This document shows positions 46,510 through 55,414 of a DNA stretch of 64,000 nt, one piece after another. Within the stretch, counting starts at the first letter, position 1, and each line of letters begins with the position of its first letter. A program made the position numbers and the translations under genes. Source of the stretch: Crocinitomicaceae bacterium (lineage in GTDB: Bacteria > Bacteroidota > Bacteroidia > Flavobacteriales_D > Crocinitomicaceae); assembly GCA_023957475.1 (NCBI GenBank), contig JAMLHA010000006.1, forward strand, positions 1 through 64,000, written 5' to 3'. Below the pieces are notes generated by a model. It saw only the letters and a list, made by a program, of their open reading frames with translations. It had not been told where the DNA came from and searched no databases.

Positions 46510-47871
46510 ATGGAAAGAGAAGTAACCTTTGGTAGTGTGTGTTCAGGCATTGAAGCTGCACAGCTTGCTTTTAATCCTTTTGGATTAAAACAAGTGTGGA
46601 GTTCTGAAATTGCAGAATTTCCATGTAAAGTGTTAGCACATCATTTTCCCTATGTACCTAATGTAGGCGACATGACAAATATTCCGCAACTAATTTTAGA
46701 CAAAAAGCATATTGCACCCGATTTGTTTTGCGGAGGAACACCTTGTCAAGCCTTTTCATTAGCAGGATGGAAAAATGGCTTAGCAGACGAAAGAGGGCAA
46801 TTAACAATGACATTTATTGAGATTGCAAACGCAATTGATACAATAAGAGCCAAGGAGAACAAAAAACCTGCTATTGTGCTTTGGGAAAATGTTGAGGGAG
46901 TATTAAACGACAAAACAAATGCGTTCGGGAATTTTTTAGCTGGACTTGCAGGATATGATACAGAACTCATTGTAAATAAATGGTCAAAATCAGGCGTGAT
47001 TTTTGGAAAAACAAGGAATGTTGCTTGGCGTGTTATTGATGCTAAACATTTTGGGTTACCACAACAACGTAAGCGTTTGTATGTACTTGCTGGGGGAACA
47101 GATTTTAGACCTGACCAAATTCTATTTGAATTTGACGATAAAAATATATCAACCAAATTTAAACTTCAAAACTCGAAAAAAACAAACGATTTTGGCAATC
47201 TATTTGCCGAGTTTGAAACAATTGAAACTGATGAGGAACAAACTCTTTTTAAAGGAAAGGAAAAGTTTGAATTTTTTAGAAAATATACAGATTGCCTTTA
47301 TTCAGCATATGGCACAAAGTGGAATGGTAATGCTGCCGCATACAACGGTTCATTATATGTTGCACAAAATGACCGAATAAGGAGATTTACGCCATTAGAG
47401 TGTGAAAGACTTATGGGTTTCCCTGATAATTATACTTTAATTAATGGCAATAGCGACACCAATCGTTATCAAGCAGTTGGAAATTCTTGGGCTGTACCTG
47501 TTGTAAAATGGCTTGGAGAAAGAATTTCTAAATATTTTGAATTTGGACATTCTCAAATAATTGAATGGCAAAAAAGTGTAAGACAAGGAAAAGATAACAA
47601 AAACAAAAACTTATATTTACTCGGAGATGTTCATCAGATAGAAACGGGCAAATTCCTAAATGCATCTTTAATTCCAAATAATCCGCTTGAGGGTAATATA
47701 TCAGACATTGTGCAAGATGAAGATGTGCCTGAAAAATTTTATTTAAGCCCACAAGCTTGTAAAGGAATTTTAAGACGTAAAAATGAAAGAAACATTAAAA
47801 TGAACTCTGAATTAGAAAGATTAATGACAATAATAAGTGAAGAATTAAATTATCAAAACGCCAGCATGTAA
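46510..47871 (+). CDS. DNA cytosine C5-methyltransferase (cassette 2)
   Basis: 453 residues. All main Dcm-family motifs: SAM site (FGSVCSGIEAAQLAFNPFG, about 6-24), catalytic Cys in DLFCGGTPCQAFSLAGW (about 75-91), the ENV motif (IVLWENVEGVL, about 130), QQRKRLYVLA and the C-terminal GNSWAVPVVKWLGERI. It protects the host from the restriction enzyme encoded before it. An extra C-terminal 80 residues follow the core. The stop codon TAA (47869-47871) lies inside the attC start (GCATGTAAC), a common feature of integron cassettes. Confidence 0.92.
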   Translation: MEREVTFGSVCSGIEAAQLAFNPFGLKQVWSSEIAEFPCKVLAHHFPYVPNVGDMTNIPQLILDKKHIAPDLFCGGTPCQAFSLAGWKNGLADERGQLTMTFIEIANAIDTIRAKENKKPAIVLWENVEGVLNDKTNAFGNFLAGLAGYDTELIVNKWSKSGVIFGKTRNVAWRVIDAKHFGLPQQRKRLYVLAGGTDFRPDQILFEFDDKNISTKFKLQNSKKTNDFGNLFAEFETIETDEEQTLFKGKEKFEFFRKYTDCLYSAYGTKWNGNAAAYNGSLYVAQNDRIRRFTPLECERLMGFPDNYTLINGNSDTNRYQAVGNSWAVPVVKWLGERISKYFEFGHSQIIEWQKSVRQGKDNKNKNLYLLGDVHQIETGKFLNASLIPNNPLEGNISDIVQDEDVPEKFYLSPQACKGILRRKNERNIKMNSELERLMTIISEELNYQNASM

Positions 47872-48000
47872 CAAACAAATTGGCAATAGAGCCGGTGAAG
47901 TGCTTCTATTGAGCTTTTGTGCAAGGTTGAAGAGTAGTAATTCTATTCAATATTTGTGCTAAAAGTCGGCTCCATCGCCAATTTTCAACACGTTATCGGC
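47864..48000 (+). other. attC site B (ends cassette 2, 137 bp)
   Basis: GCATGTAAC ... CGTTATCGGC. Arms AAATTGGCaatAGAGCCG and CGGCTCcatCGCCAATTT pair with unpaired bases on one side. Loop holds AATATTTG (47949-47956), one base off TAnnTTTG. Confidence 0.9.
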
Positions 48001-48024
48001 AAGTATTTTCCAAGACACACCCGA

Positions 48025-48822
48025 ATGAAAATCCAAATTTTTAAATATAAAAACCCTCACCCAACTATTCACGAAATACGATTAGTTAAGTCGGACAGTG
48101 AAGCAGACATCTTGACTCACTTTGTTCCACCTCTTGGGAATCCGGAATTATTGTTTTATATAGACAATGAGTATCAAATAAAAAATGCCCTTTGCAAAAA
48201 AGGACTAATAAAAGGACAATACACCATTGCTCAAAAAATAGATTTTAACCCCAACTATCATTTTCTTTCTGTTTCACTTCACCCTTATGGATTAAAACAA
48301 TTATTCAATGTTGATGCCAGCGAATTTATAAATACCGTTGTAGATATTGAGAGCCACCCAATGACAACTTTCTTGTTATCGCTATTTCAAGGTAAAAAAG
48401 AAATAGACATTCCATTTATTGAACTACTTTCAAAAGAAATCAGTTCATTTTCTTTATACCCCATATCATCCATAACGAAAGATTATCTTCAAGCAATTAA
48501 AGAACAGAAAGACTTGTCTCATTCTGTTAAAGAACTTATTAAAGATAAGGGTATTGGTTTGCGGACGCTACAAAGAGCATTCAAAAATGAAACAGGATTG
48601 ACACCTAAAGAATATCTGAGCATCATAAGAATGAATAGAATTGAACTGCGTTTGAAAGATAAGCCCAACGTGTTTGAATTGATTTCAGATTTTGATTTTA
48701 CTGACCAATCTCATTTTATCAGAGAAGTGAAACATTGGCGGAATTATTCACCCAACGAACTGATAAAGAAAAAATTATTACTCTCCGACCAACTTCCTCA
48801 TCCCGACTTAATCCATCTTTGA
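48025..48822 (+). CDS. AraC-family transcriptional regulator (cassette 3)
   Basis: 265 residues from the ATG at 48025; the frame from 47956 would start inside the attC and is rejected. An N-terminal sensory domain of about 150 residues (unclassified) and a C-terminal double helix-turn-helix (GIGLRTLQRAFKNETGLTPK, about 195-214, and FDFTDQSHFIREVKHW). It is the first gene of the cassette that holds a serine hydrolase, a methyltransferase and a DinB protein and may regulate them. Confidence 0.82.
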   Translation: MKIQIFKYKNPHPTIHEIRLVKSDSEADILTHFVPPLGNPELLFYIDNEYQIKNALCKKGLIKGQYTIAQKIDFNPNYHFLSVSLHPYGLKQLFNVDASEFINTVVDIESHPMTTFLLSLFQGKKEIDIPFIELLSKEISSFSLYPISSITKDYLQAIKEQKDLSHSVKELIKDKGIGLRTLQRAFKNETGLTPKEYLSIIRMNRIELRLKDKPNVFELISDFDFTDQSHFIREVKHWRNYSPNELIKKKLLLSDQLPHPDLIHL

Positions 48823-48842
48823 TTTTGTCGCTTTTTTACAAT
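48818..48842 (+). repeat. Direct repeat copy 1, TTTGATTTTGTCGCTTTTTTACAAT
   Basis: 25 identical bases recur at 50253-50277, flanking the serine hydrolase gene. Copy 1 overlaps the end of the AraC gene. Confidence 0.8.
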
Positions 48843-48905
48843 AATCTCTTCAATAGACAGTTTACTTTTACCCATTCAATTGATTATTCATCAACAAACA
48901 ATAAA

Positions 48906-50231
48906 ATGAGAGCAAAATTTTTATCCACATTATTAGTCGGGACATTGTGCCAAATCGGGCTTGCTCAAAACTTTGATAAAACAAAGTTGGATAACTATTT
49001 CAATACACTTGAAACAAATAACAAGTTTATGGGAAGTGTTGCCGTTTCAAAAGACGGTGCAATTATTTACTCAAAGACCGTTGGATTTTCAGACATTGAA
49101 AACCATGTAAAAGCGAACGATACTACTAAATACAGAATAGGCTCAATTACCAAAACTTTTACAGCAGTATTGGTGCTAAAAGCTATGGAAGAAAATAAAA
49201 TCAAACTGAATGAAAAACTTTCTAAGTATTATCCAACCATTAAAAATGCAGACAAAATTACCATTGAAGATTTGCTTTATCACAGAAGCGGTATTCACAG
49301 TTTTACCGATGATGAAGATTATGAAAGTTGGAGTACACAATCCAAAAGCAAGGATGAATTAGTAAGCATTATCAGCAAAGGAGAAAGTGAGTTTGAACCG
49401 GGAAGCAAATTTGCTTACAGCAACCCAAATTTTATTTTGTTATCCTTTATTCTTCAGGATATTTACGGAAAATCGTATGCTGATTTATTGCAGGAAAAAA
49501 TAATAAAGCCGATAGGATTAAGCAATACCTATTTTGGTAATAAAATTGAAACAAAAAAGAACGAATGTTATTCCTATTCTTATACTAAAAACTGGAGTAA
49601 AGAAAGAGAAACAAATACTTCTATTCCAATGGGAGCCGGAGGAATAGTCTCCACATCAACCGATCTAACTAAGTTTTCCGAGGCACTTTTTTCAGGAAAA
49701 ATTATATCTGAAAAAAGCCTTGAAATGATGACGACCTTAAAAGATAATTTTGGTATGGGAATTTTTCCATTGCCATTTTATGAAACCAAAGGCTGGGGCC
49801 ATACAGGAGCAATAGATGGGTTTAGTTCTATGTTAGTCTATTTTCCTGAAAGTAAAGTTTCGTTTGCTTTAACCTCTAATGGAGTCAATTATAACAACAA
49901 TACAATTTCTATTGCTGTTTTAAGTGCTGTGTTTGATAAGCCTTACGATATTCCTGATTTCAAAACATACAATGTTACGTCAGAGGAATTAGATAAATAT
50001 TTAGGAACTTACTCAACAAATGATTTGCCTCTGAAATTGACCATTACCAAAGAAGGGACAACATTAATTGCACAGGCAACCGGGCAACAACAACTACCTC
50101 TTGAAGCAAGAGGGAAAAACGTATTTGCCTTTGATAGGGCAGGAATTGTTTTAGAGTTTAATCCCGAAAAGAAAACGGCTGTTCTCAAACAAGGCGGAGG
50201 GAAGTTTACGTTTACGAAAGAAAACAAATAA
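48906..50231 (+). CDS. Serine hydrolase of the beta-lactamase family (cassette 3)
   Basis: 441 residues from the ATG at 48906, which opens a signal peptide (KFLSTLLVGTLCQIGLAQ). The class C/DD-peptidase fold is shown by the SxxK motif in GSITKTFTAVLVLKAM, YSN in KFAYSNPNFILLSF and HTG in WGHTGAIDGFS. A C-terminal beta-barrel-like domain (KYLGTYSTND, then VLEFNPEKKTAVLK) follows. It is more likely an esterase or peptidase than a true beta-lactamase. The upstream frame from 48735 is rejected. Confidence 0.85.
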   Translation: MRAKFLSTLLVGTLCQIGLAQNFDKTKLDNYFNTLETNNKFMGSVAVSKDGAIIYSKTVGFSDIENHVKANDTTKYRIGSITKTFTAVLVLKAMEENKIKLNEKLSKYYPTIKNADKITIEDLLYHRSGIHSFTDDEDYESWSTQSKSKDELVSIISKGESEFEPGSKFAYSNPNFILLSFILQDIYGKSYADLLQEKIIKPIGLSNTYFGNKIETKKNECYSYSYTKNWSKERETNTSIPMGAGGIVSTSTDLTKFSEALFSGKIISEKSLEMMTTLKDNFGMGIFPLPFYETKGWGHTGAIDGFSSMLVYFPESKVSFALTSNGVNYNNNTISIAVLSAVFDKPYDIPDFKTYNVTSEELDKYLGTYSTNDLPLKLTITKEGTTLIAQATGQQQLPLEARGKNVFAFDRAGIVLEFNPEKKTAVLKQGGGKFTFTKENK

Positions 50232-50252
50232 AATCATACAAACATTGCAAAA

Positions 50253-50277
50253 TTTGATTTTGTCGCTTTTTTACAAT
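50253..50277 (+). repeat. Direct repeat copy 2
   Basis: Same 25-mer as 48818-48842, 1435 bp away, between the hydrolase and methyltransferase genes. Confidence 0.8.
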
Positions 50278-50324
50278 GAAACGATGCAAAATGAAGCGAC
50301 ATTTGCAACAGAAAATAATTTGAA

Positions 50325-51098
50325 ATGAAGAGAATTCACGCACTTGAATGGGAAGATTTACGATGGTTTCCTGCAAGTTGGAGAGATTTTGGAACAGATT
50401 ACTTAAAATTTGTTGCAACGAAGTTTAAAATCTACCAACCAATCTTACCTTTAATGCAAAAAGGCTTAGACAAAAGTTTTCAAAAACATTGGGTAGATTT
50501 GGCATCTGGTGGTGGTAGTGGTTTGATTTGCCTTGCAAAAGAATTAAAGAAAGATAATCCCAACTTGCAAATAACACTCACCGATTTTTACCCTAACATC
50601 AAAGCATTTGAACAACTTCAGGGAGAAGTTCCCAACATTTTTTCTTTTGAAAAGTTATCCGTAGATGCAGCTAATCCACCTCTACATTTACAAGGAAAAA
50701 TGCAAACAATTTTTGGAGCATTCCACCATTTTCGTCCCCAAAAAGCCAAACAAATTTTGCAAAATGCTGTAAATTCAAATTCTACTATCGCCATATTTGA
50801 GCCAGTAGGTAGAAACTTTGGAAGTTGGTTTTCTATGCTTTTTGTTCCACTGAATGTCTTAATTTTCGCTTTATTTATACGCCCTGTTCGGTGGAATGTA
50901 CTACCTTTTATTTACCTCATTCCGTTAGTACCGCTTTATATTTTATGGGATGGAATAGCTTCTATTATAAGAACTTATTCTGAGGCGGAATTACGAGAAA
51001 TGGTTGCTTCATTAGAAAACAGCGATACTTATGAATGGGAAATTGGTAAAACGTCAGGGAAAATGCCGATTTATTATCTGTTGGGTTATAAAAAATAA
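50325..51098 (+). CDS. Class I SAM-dependent methyltransferase-like membrane-associated protein (cassette 3)
   Basis: 257 residues. Rossmann-like SAM region WVDLASGGGSGLICLAKEL followed by ITLTDFYPNI (acidic end of the second strand), with a mid-domain FGAFHHFRP typical of small-molecule methyltransferases. The C-terminal part has two hydrophobic segments (WFSMLFVPLNVLIFALFI, then LPFIYLIPLVPLYILWDGI), so it may sit at the membrane. Substrate unknown. DinB gene 6 bp downstream. Confidence 0.7.
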   Translation: MKRIHALEWEDLRWFPASWRDFGTDYLKFVATKFKIYQPILPLMQKGLDKSFQKHWVDLASGGGSGLICLAKELKKDNPNLQITLTDFYPNIKAFEQLQGEVPNIFSFEKLSVDAANPPLHLQGKMQTIFGAFHHFRPQKAKQILQNAVNSNSTIAIFEPVGRNFGSWFSMLFVPLNVLIFALFIRPVRWNVLPFIYLIPLVPLYILWDGIASIIRTYSEAELREMVASLENSDTYEWEIGKTSGKMPIYYLLGYKK

Positions 51099-51104
51099 TT
51101 TGCA

Positions 51105-51650
51105 ATGAATTGGAAAGTAGGAATTGACAAGGTAACGGAAGATGCCAAGTTGCTTTTTATTCATTTAGCCGCATCCGAATTAAATTGGAAACCCAATCCG
51201 AATACGTGGAGTATTGCTCAAAATTTAGAACATCTAATTGTTGTCAATGAAACCTATTTCCCAATTTTGGATGCTTTAAAAGCAGGTACTTACAAAACGC
51301 CTTTTATGGCTAAGTTTGGCTTTATTGTCTCATTTTCTGGAAAGACAGTTTTAAAAGCTGTTAAACCTGAAAGGAAGAAAAAAATGAAAACATTTCCCAT
51401 TTGGGAACCAAGCAATAGTAATGTTCAAACGGACATTCTTCTGCGTTTTGAAAAACATCAAAACGAATTAAAGCGAAGAATAACAGATGCAGAAATATTT
51501 ATTAATAAAGGTTGCGTTATTTCTTCGCCAGCAAATAAAAACATTGTGTATAAATTAGAAACTGCATTTGACATTATTGTTTCTCACGAACAAAGACACT
51601 TAGTACAAGCTTCTGAAATTTTAGATCACCTAAAAAATACTAGCCGATAA
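51105..51650 (+). CDS. DinB family protein (cassette 3)
   Basis: 181 residues. Four-helix DinB/YfiT-like metal-binding fold, with NTWSIAQNLEHLIVVNETYF (His in helix 2) and SHEQRHLVQASEILDHL near the end supplying the other His ligands. The family includes thiol transferases and proteins of unknown action; here it is linked to an AraC gene and a methyltransferase. Its stop TAA lies inside the attC start (GCCGATAAC). Confidence 0.78.
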   Translation: MNWKVGIDKVTEDAKLLFIHLAASELNWKPNPNTWSIAQNLEHLIVVNETYFPILDALKAGTYKTPFMAKFGFIVSFSGKTVLKAVKPERKKKMKTFPIWEPSNSNVQTDILLRFEKHQNELKRRITDAEIFINKGCVISSPANKNIVYKLETAFDIIVSHEQRHLVQASEILDHLKNTSR

Positions 51651-51778
51651 CAAGCGGTTTGAACGCAAGGCGGTTAAATCGCTTCGATTGAACATTTTCG
51701 GTAAGAAAAAAGTATTATCTTCGTATCAACATTTGTCGGTAAAATCCGCCCTGCGTCAAGCCGCAAACCGTTACCAGC
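51643..51778 (+). other. attC site C (ends cassette 3, 136 bp)
   Basis: GCCGATAAC ... CCGTTACCAGC. Arms AAGCGGTTTGaaCGCaaGGCGG and CCGCCctGCGtCAAGCCGC pair. The loop shares about 55 bases with site H, including AAATCGCTTCGATT and TATCTTCG (51716-51723, offset 73). Confidence 0.92.
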
Positions 51779-51786
51779 AATAAACA

Positions 51787-52980
51787 ATGAAGATAATTCT
51801 AACAACTATTTTTTTAATCATCACATTTTTTGGCTTAACTCAAAAAACTGAATATCTCTATTCTATTAAATTTTTAAAATGTTGTGGAGAACCGACTCAT
51901 TATGATCCGACTTGGGAATTGGTAGGATTAAATGGTCAGATATATATCCCCATAAACAATAAATTATTGGTTCCAATCAATGGGCAATATGAGTTGGTTT
52001 GTAGTTATTTCGATGACCAACCTATTCCAATTCAGATTGATAATACGAATCAAACAGACACCATTTATCTCAAATGCTTAGATATTGAATATTCCGATTT
52101 GGTTGAAGCTAAAAACCATAAAGAAACTGACCCAATTTACATTACTTGTATGGGAAAAATTGAGTCAACATATAGGGAATTTTTTCCTAATGGTAAACTC
52201 AAACTTATAGGAAACTTTCATCATGGTATTCTCATAGATTCTTTAGTTGAATATTATTATTCGGGTTATATTAAGTCAAAAGTTTTAAAGAATAAAACAA
52301 CCTATGAGCATTGGTACTATTACCCCAGCGGAAAACTAAAGAAAAGATACAGATATGATTTAAAAAAGAGAAATCGATATCAATTATTCGAATATGACGA
52401 ACTTGGGAAGATTATAACCGAAATAGATTATTCAAAAAAATACTCCTTCCGTTACTACGATACAGGTACAATTAAGACAACAACTCCTGAAAGAAAGTAT
52501 GAGCAACATTTTATTGTAAATGATACTCTTATATATCTCTGTAAAAATGGAATTGAAACAACTTTTTATTCAAATGGGAATAAACGATTGGTGTTTTCAT
52601 GTAAACCTTTGTCTTGGTGGAATCGATTTCGTAGCTCAAAAAAAACTACACGTAAAGAATACAAGTTGCAATATTTTGAGGAGGACAGTGCAGATATCAA
52701 AATTCAAGAAATCAGATTTTGGTTAGAAGATGAAATATCTATTTATAATGGTAAGCTAAGTAAATTAGACGTTGCCGATGCATTTTCAATCTCGTTTTAC
52801 AAAAACAATAAACTTTGGATAACAATATACCCAATCGTTTATGAAAAAGAAAATATTAAGGAAATTGTTCTTTATGAACTTTATGATTTTTCAAAAGAGC
52901 AGGTTCTTTATCAAAAACTTAAGCCAAACGAAATGGAAGATTATTTAAACGATAGAAAACTAAAAATAAAATGCTGGTAA
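51787..52980 (+). CDS. MORN/YwqK-like repeat protein, exported (cassette 4)
   Basis: 397 residues with a signal peptide (IILTTIFLIITFFGLTQ). Mid-part has short Tyr/Gly repeats (YREFFPNGKLKLIGNFHHGI, YYYPSGKLKKRY, FYSNGNKRLVF) of the MORN / YwqK type, which form beta-hairpin strips in surface or toxin-antitoxin-associated proteins. The C-terminal third is beta-rich. The stop TAA is inside attC D (GCTGGTAAC). Function unknown. Confidence 0.65.
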   Translation: MKIILTTIFLIITFFGLTQKTEYLYSIKFLKCCGEPTHYDPTWELVGLNGQIYIPINNKLLVPINGQYELVCSYFDDQPIPIQIDNTNQTDTIYLKCLDIEYSDLVEAKNHKETDPIYITCMGKIESTYREFFPNGKLKLIGNFHHGILIDSLVEYYYSGYIKSKVLKNKTTYEHWYYYPSGKLKKRYRYDLKKRNRYQLFEYDELGKIITEIDYSKKYSFRYYDTGTIKTTTPERKYEQHFIVNDTLIYLCKNGIETTFYSNGNKRLVFSCKPLSWWNRFRSSKKTTRKEYKLQYFEEDSADIKIQEIRFWLEDEISIYNGKLSKLDVADAFSISFYKNNKLWITIYPIVYEKENIKEIVLYELYDFSKEQVLYQKLKPNEMEDYLNDRKLKIKCW

Positions 52981-53111
52981 CATGTGGTTCAGAGAAATGG
53001 CAAATAAACTTTTCAAGTTTTAATTTTTTTGTTTAACTTTAAATCGTCGCTTCGAGTTTTGGTTTTTATCGTAAAAGTTGCCACTTCTCTGAGCCACTTC
53101 CCGTTATGGGC
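52973..53111 (+). other. attC site D (ends cassette 4, 139 bp)
   Basis: GCTGGTAAC ... CCGTTATGGGC. Arms TGTGGTTCAGAGaaATGGCAA and TTGCCActTCTCTGAGCCAC pair. Loop TAACTTTA (53034-53041, offset 61) is one base off TAnnTTTG. Confidence 0.9.
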
Positions 53112-53867
53112 AAGTTTACAAACCAGACGGGACGGCAAGGTCGGACACTGACAAAAATTTCAATAGCGTTAAACATTGTTTTCATTTGCGGGACAATCTT
53201 TTTGATAGCTTTTTTAGTACGGAAAAATTATTTCCAGAAGTTTTTTGCACACTCAAATTTAAGCGAGTGGCATTATACCAACAATGAACGTTACGGCAAC
53301 TACACAACTGTTTATCCTTTGTATAGCAAACAGAAAAACATTGTAATGCTAGGTAATTCATTGACAAACTACGCTAATTGGGAAGAACTACTTGACCGAA
53401 CAGACGTAGCAAATAGAGGAATCGGTGGTGACATTACAGAAGGATTTCTTGGACGACTTAAGTATATCATATACGTAAAACCCAAAATCGTTTTCATAGA
53501 AGGCGGTGTGAACGATTTGAGTAGAAATATTTCACAAGAAAATATAATCAAAAACCTAACTTCAATAATTGACACACTTCAAAAAAATGACATAAAACCC
53601 GTTCTGACAACAGTAACTTTGTTAGCAGAACACTATAAATCAAGAAATCCTGTTGAACAAAACAAAAAAATAAAAAAATTAAACAAACAAATTTTCAAAC
53701 TTGCAAAGGACAAAAATATTGACCTTATAGATTTGAATCAATTTGTAAGTAATGAAAATTTTTGCAACCCAGAATATGTAGTTAAAGACGGCATTCATTT
53801 TTCAGACAAGACATACGTGATTTGGAAACAGGAAGTTGAAAAAGTTTTAACAAAGGAAAATCTATGA
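53106..53867 (+). CDS. SGNH/GDSL hydrolase (cassette 5), start codon in the recombination core
   Basis: 253 residues. One N-terminal membrane helix (IVFICGTIFLIAFLV, about 24-38), then an SGNH hydrolase domain with the variant first block IVMLGNSLTNYANW (Ser nucleophile), RGIGGDI (Gly), FIEGGVNDLSR (Asn) and the C-terminal DGIHFSD (Asp-His). It probably deacylates a glycan or lipid near the membrane. The only ATG in reach, 53106, lies in GTTATGGGC, so the cassette's own core bases supply the start codon. Confidence 0.8.
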   Translation: MGKFTNQTGRQGRTLTKISIALNIVFICGTIFLIAFLVRKNYFQKFFAHSNLSEWHYTNNERYGNYTTVYPLYSKQKNIVMLGNSLTNYANWEELLDRTDVANRGIGGDITEGFLGRLKYIIYVKPKIVFIEGGVNDLSRNISQENIIKNLTSIIDTLQKNDIKPVLTTVTLLAEHYKSRNPVEQNKKIKKLNKQIFKLAKDKNIDLIDLNQFVSNENFCNPEYVVKDGIHFSDKTYVIWKQEVEKVLTKENL

Positions 53868-53900
53868 AGAAATGCTGACCAACTTTCAGACAAAAAACCA

Positions 53901-54039
53901 GCCCATAACAAGCAGTTTTGCGTCAGGCGGGTCGAACGTTTCCGTTCGACATTTTTTTTGTAAATTTACGCTTTGTGCTCGCACGGAATTTTCGGTTGAA
54001 AATCCCGCCCGAACGCAAAGCTGCCAAAACGTTAGTGGT
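53901..54039 (+). other. attC site E (ends cassette 5, 139 bp)
   Basis: GCCCATAAC ... CGTTAGTGGT. Arms AAGCAGTTTTGCGtcAGGCGGG and CCCGCCcgaACGCAAAGCTGC pair. Loop has hairpin GTCGAACGTTTCCGTTCGAC and TAAATTTA (53961-53968, offset 60). Confidence 0.92.
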
Positions 54040-54051
54040 AAAAAGAAAAAT

Positions 54052-54654
54052 ATGATAAATAATTTATACAAAACACTTATTATTTGGGTTATACATTTTG
54101 TATTAATCTCAAACACAAATATTAATGCACAAGAACCACAATCAACTTGGCTAAACTTAACATATAATGGATTTCTTCCAAAAGTATTTGACATTAAGGA
54201 TAAAACCACTGCTGAATTATATAATAAAGCGGTTGAGTGGGCTAATTCATTCTATCCGAACATTAAGAATGACCTAATATTTGACAGTACCAATTATCAA
54301 CTTAAAATTCGGACAATCAAGACTGAAGCTTTCTATATTGGATTAAAAAGAAATTTATATGACGTTGATTATACCTTAACAATATCGTTTAAAGATCAGA
54401 AATACCGAGTTCAAGTTGATTTAAACACATTCTATTATAACCCGAGAAATACAAAATATAGATCAGGTGGTGAACCACAAGAGACTGGTTGGGATCAAAG
54501 AGAATTTTATCTTTCAGAAAAAGAAATAGACCCAAAAAATAGTTTGGCTTATTCCGAATTGTATTTTGCAATGTATGAAGTTTCAACTTCGCTATTTCAA
54601 GCAATGAATTCAAAAACATTTGTAATTGAAAAACAAAAAAATGATGACTGGTAA
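54052..54654 (+). CDS. Secreted DUF4468-like protein (cassette 6)
   Basis: 200 residues from the ATG at 54052 with a signal peptide ending NINAQ; the longer frame from 53872 starts inside the attC and is rejected. The pattern TAELYNKAVEWANSFYP, YDVDYTLTISFKDQKYRVQV and an aromatic-rich middle resemble DUF4468 (TBP-like fold) proteins. Cargo of the smallest cassette, single gene. Function unknown. Confidence 0.6.
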   Translation: MINNLYKTLIIWVIHFVLISNTNINAQEPQSTWLNLTYNGFLPKVFDIKDKTTAELYNKAVEWANSFYPNIKNDLIFDSTNYQLKIRTIKTEAFYIGLKRNLYDVDYTLTISFKDQKYRVQVDLNTFYYNPRNTKYRSGGEPQETGWDQREFYLSEKEIDPKNSLAYSELYFAMYEVSTSLFQAMNSKTFVIEKQKNDDW

Positions 54655-54656
54655 AA

Positions 54657-54738
54657 TACCACTAACAGCAAATAAACAAAAGCGCCGAAACGATTATATT
54701 TGAAAGGCGCCTTTGCCTATTTGCAAACCGTTAGTGGT
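54657..54738 (+). other. attC site F (ends cassette 6, short 82-bp form)
   Basis: TACCACTAAC ... CCGTTAGTGGT. Arms AACAGCAAATAaacAAaaGCGCC and GGCGCCTTtgccTATTTGC pair. The loop is shortened, but keeps an exact TATATTTG box (54695-54702). Confidence 0.9.
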
Positions 54739-54859
54739 CATTGGAGAGAAATGTATAGATAAGATTACATTTCTTCTATAAATTTCACTATACGAAAAGA
54801 TGAAAAAATACACACTATACCATTTGAATTTGAAATGAATGACTTCAACTGCGTATGTA

Positions 54860-55414
54860 TTACTTCTGAACTCTTTTTACAGAGTATTTTTTACAAAATA
54901 AAACAAAAGAGTAAATACTGTTAAGTAACAAAATAGTATGAGATAAAAGAAGATAGTATTTAACTTGTGCTTGCAATCTATATAATACAGCATTTATTCC
55001 GATAATGGAAAGTGTAAATAAGATTAAATGAAATATTTTCTGAAATGAATTGTTAATATAAAAGATAACCATTTGTAAAATAACCGTAACTATGGTTACA
55101 AAGAATATTCCTACCAAATCATATGGACTTCCAAAAATAATAAGAGAACCTGTAGGAAATAAATATAGAAAGAAACAAAATAAAAGAATTATATATTTAT
55201 TAATCGTAATAATTTGCGTTCTTTTTTTATTTGATTTTAGATAACTTATAATGAAATTGATGAGTAAAAAAGAAGAAAAATCTAGGTAATGTATAACACC
55301 CGCAGTGAGGTAATCCAGCACCCTATTAGGAAGAAAAATTAAGGCTGTTATATTTAAGGTAATAATAGAAACTAACAGAATATATAAACTAAATATTAAT
55401 TTAAAATTTCGCAT
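54860..55414 (-). CDS. Multi-helix membrane protein of unknown function (cassette 7)
   Basis: 184 residues, five or six hydrophobic segments (FSLYILLVSIITLNITALIFL, IILLFCFFLYLFPTGSLIIF, GIFFVTIVTVILQMVIFYI and others) with a Lys/Arg-rich end. No family recognised. It reads against the direction of the array. A small overlapping frame (55401-55526) immediately upstream may be co-translated. Confidence 0.5.
   Translation of the reverse strand: MRNFKLIFSLYILLVSIITLNITALIFLPNRVLDYLTAGVIHYLDFSSFLLINFIISYLKSNKKRTQIITINKYIILLFCFFLYLFPTGSLIIFGSPYDLVGIFFVTIVTVILQMVIFYINNSFQKIFHLILFTLSIIGINAVLYRLQAQVKYYLLLSHTILLLNSIYSFVLFCKKYSVKRVQK

Noticed and set aside
47956..48024. AraC gene starting inside attC B
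   Set aside because: The first 23 residues come from attC bases; the ATG at 48025 gives a normal N-terminus.
48735..48905. Upstream extension of the serine hydrolase
   Set aside because: It overlaps the AraC gene; the signal peptide starts at 48906.
53872..54051. Upstream extension of the DUF4468-like gene across attC E
   Set aside because: The first 60 residues are attC translation; a signal peptide begins at 54052.
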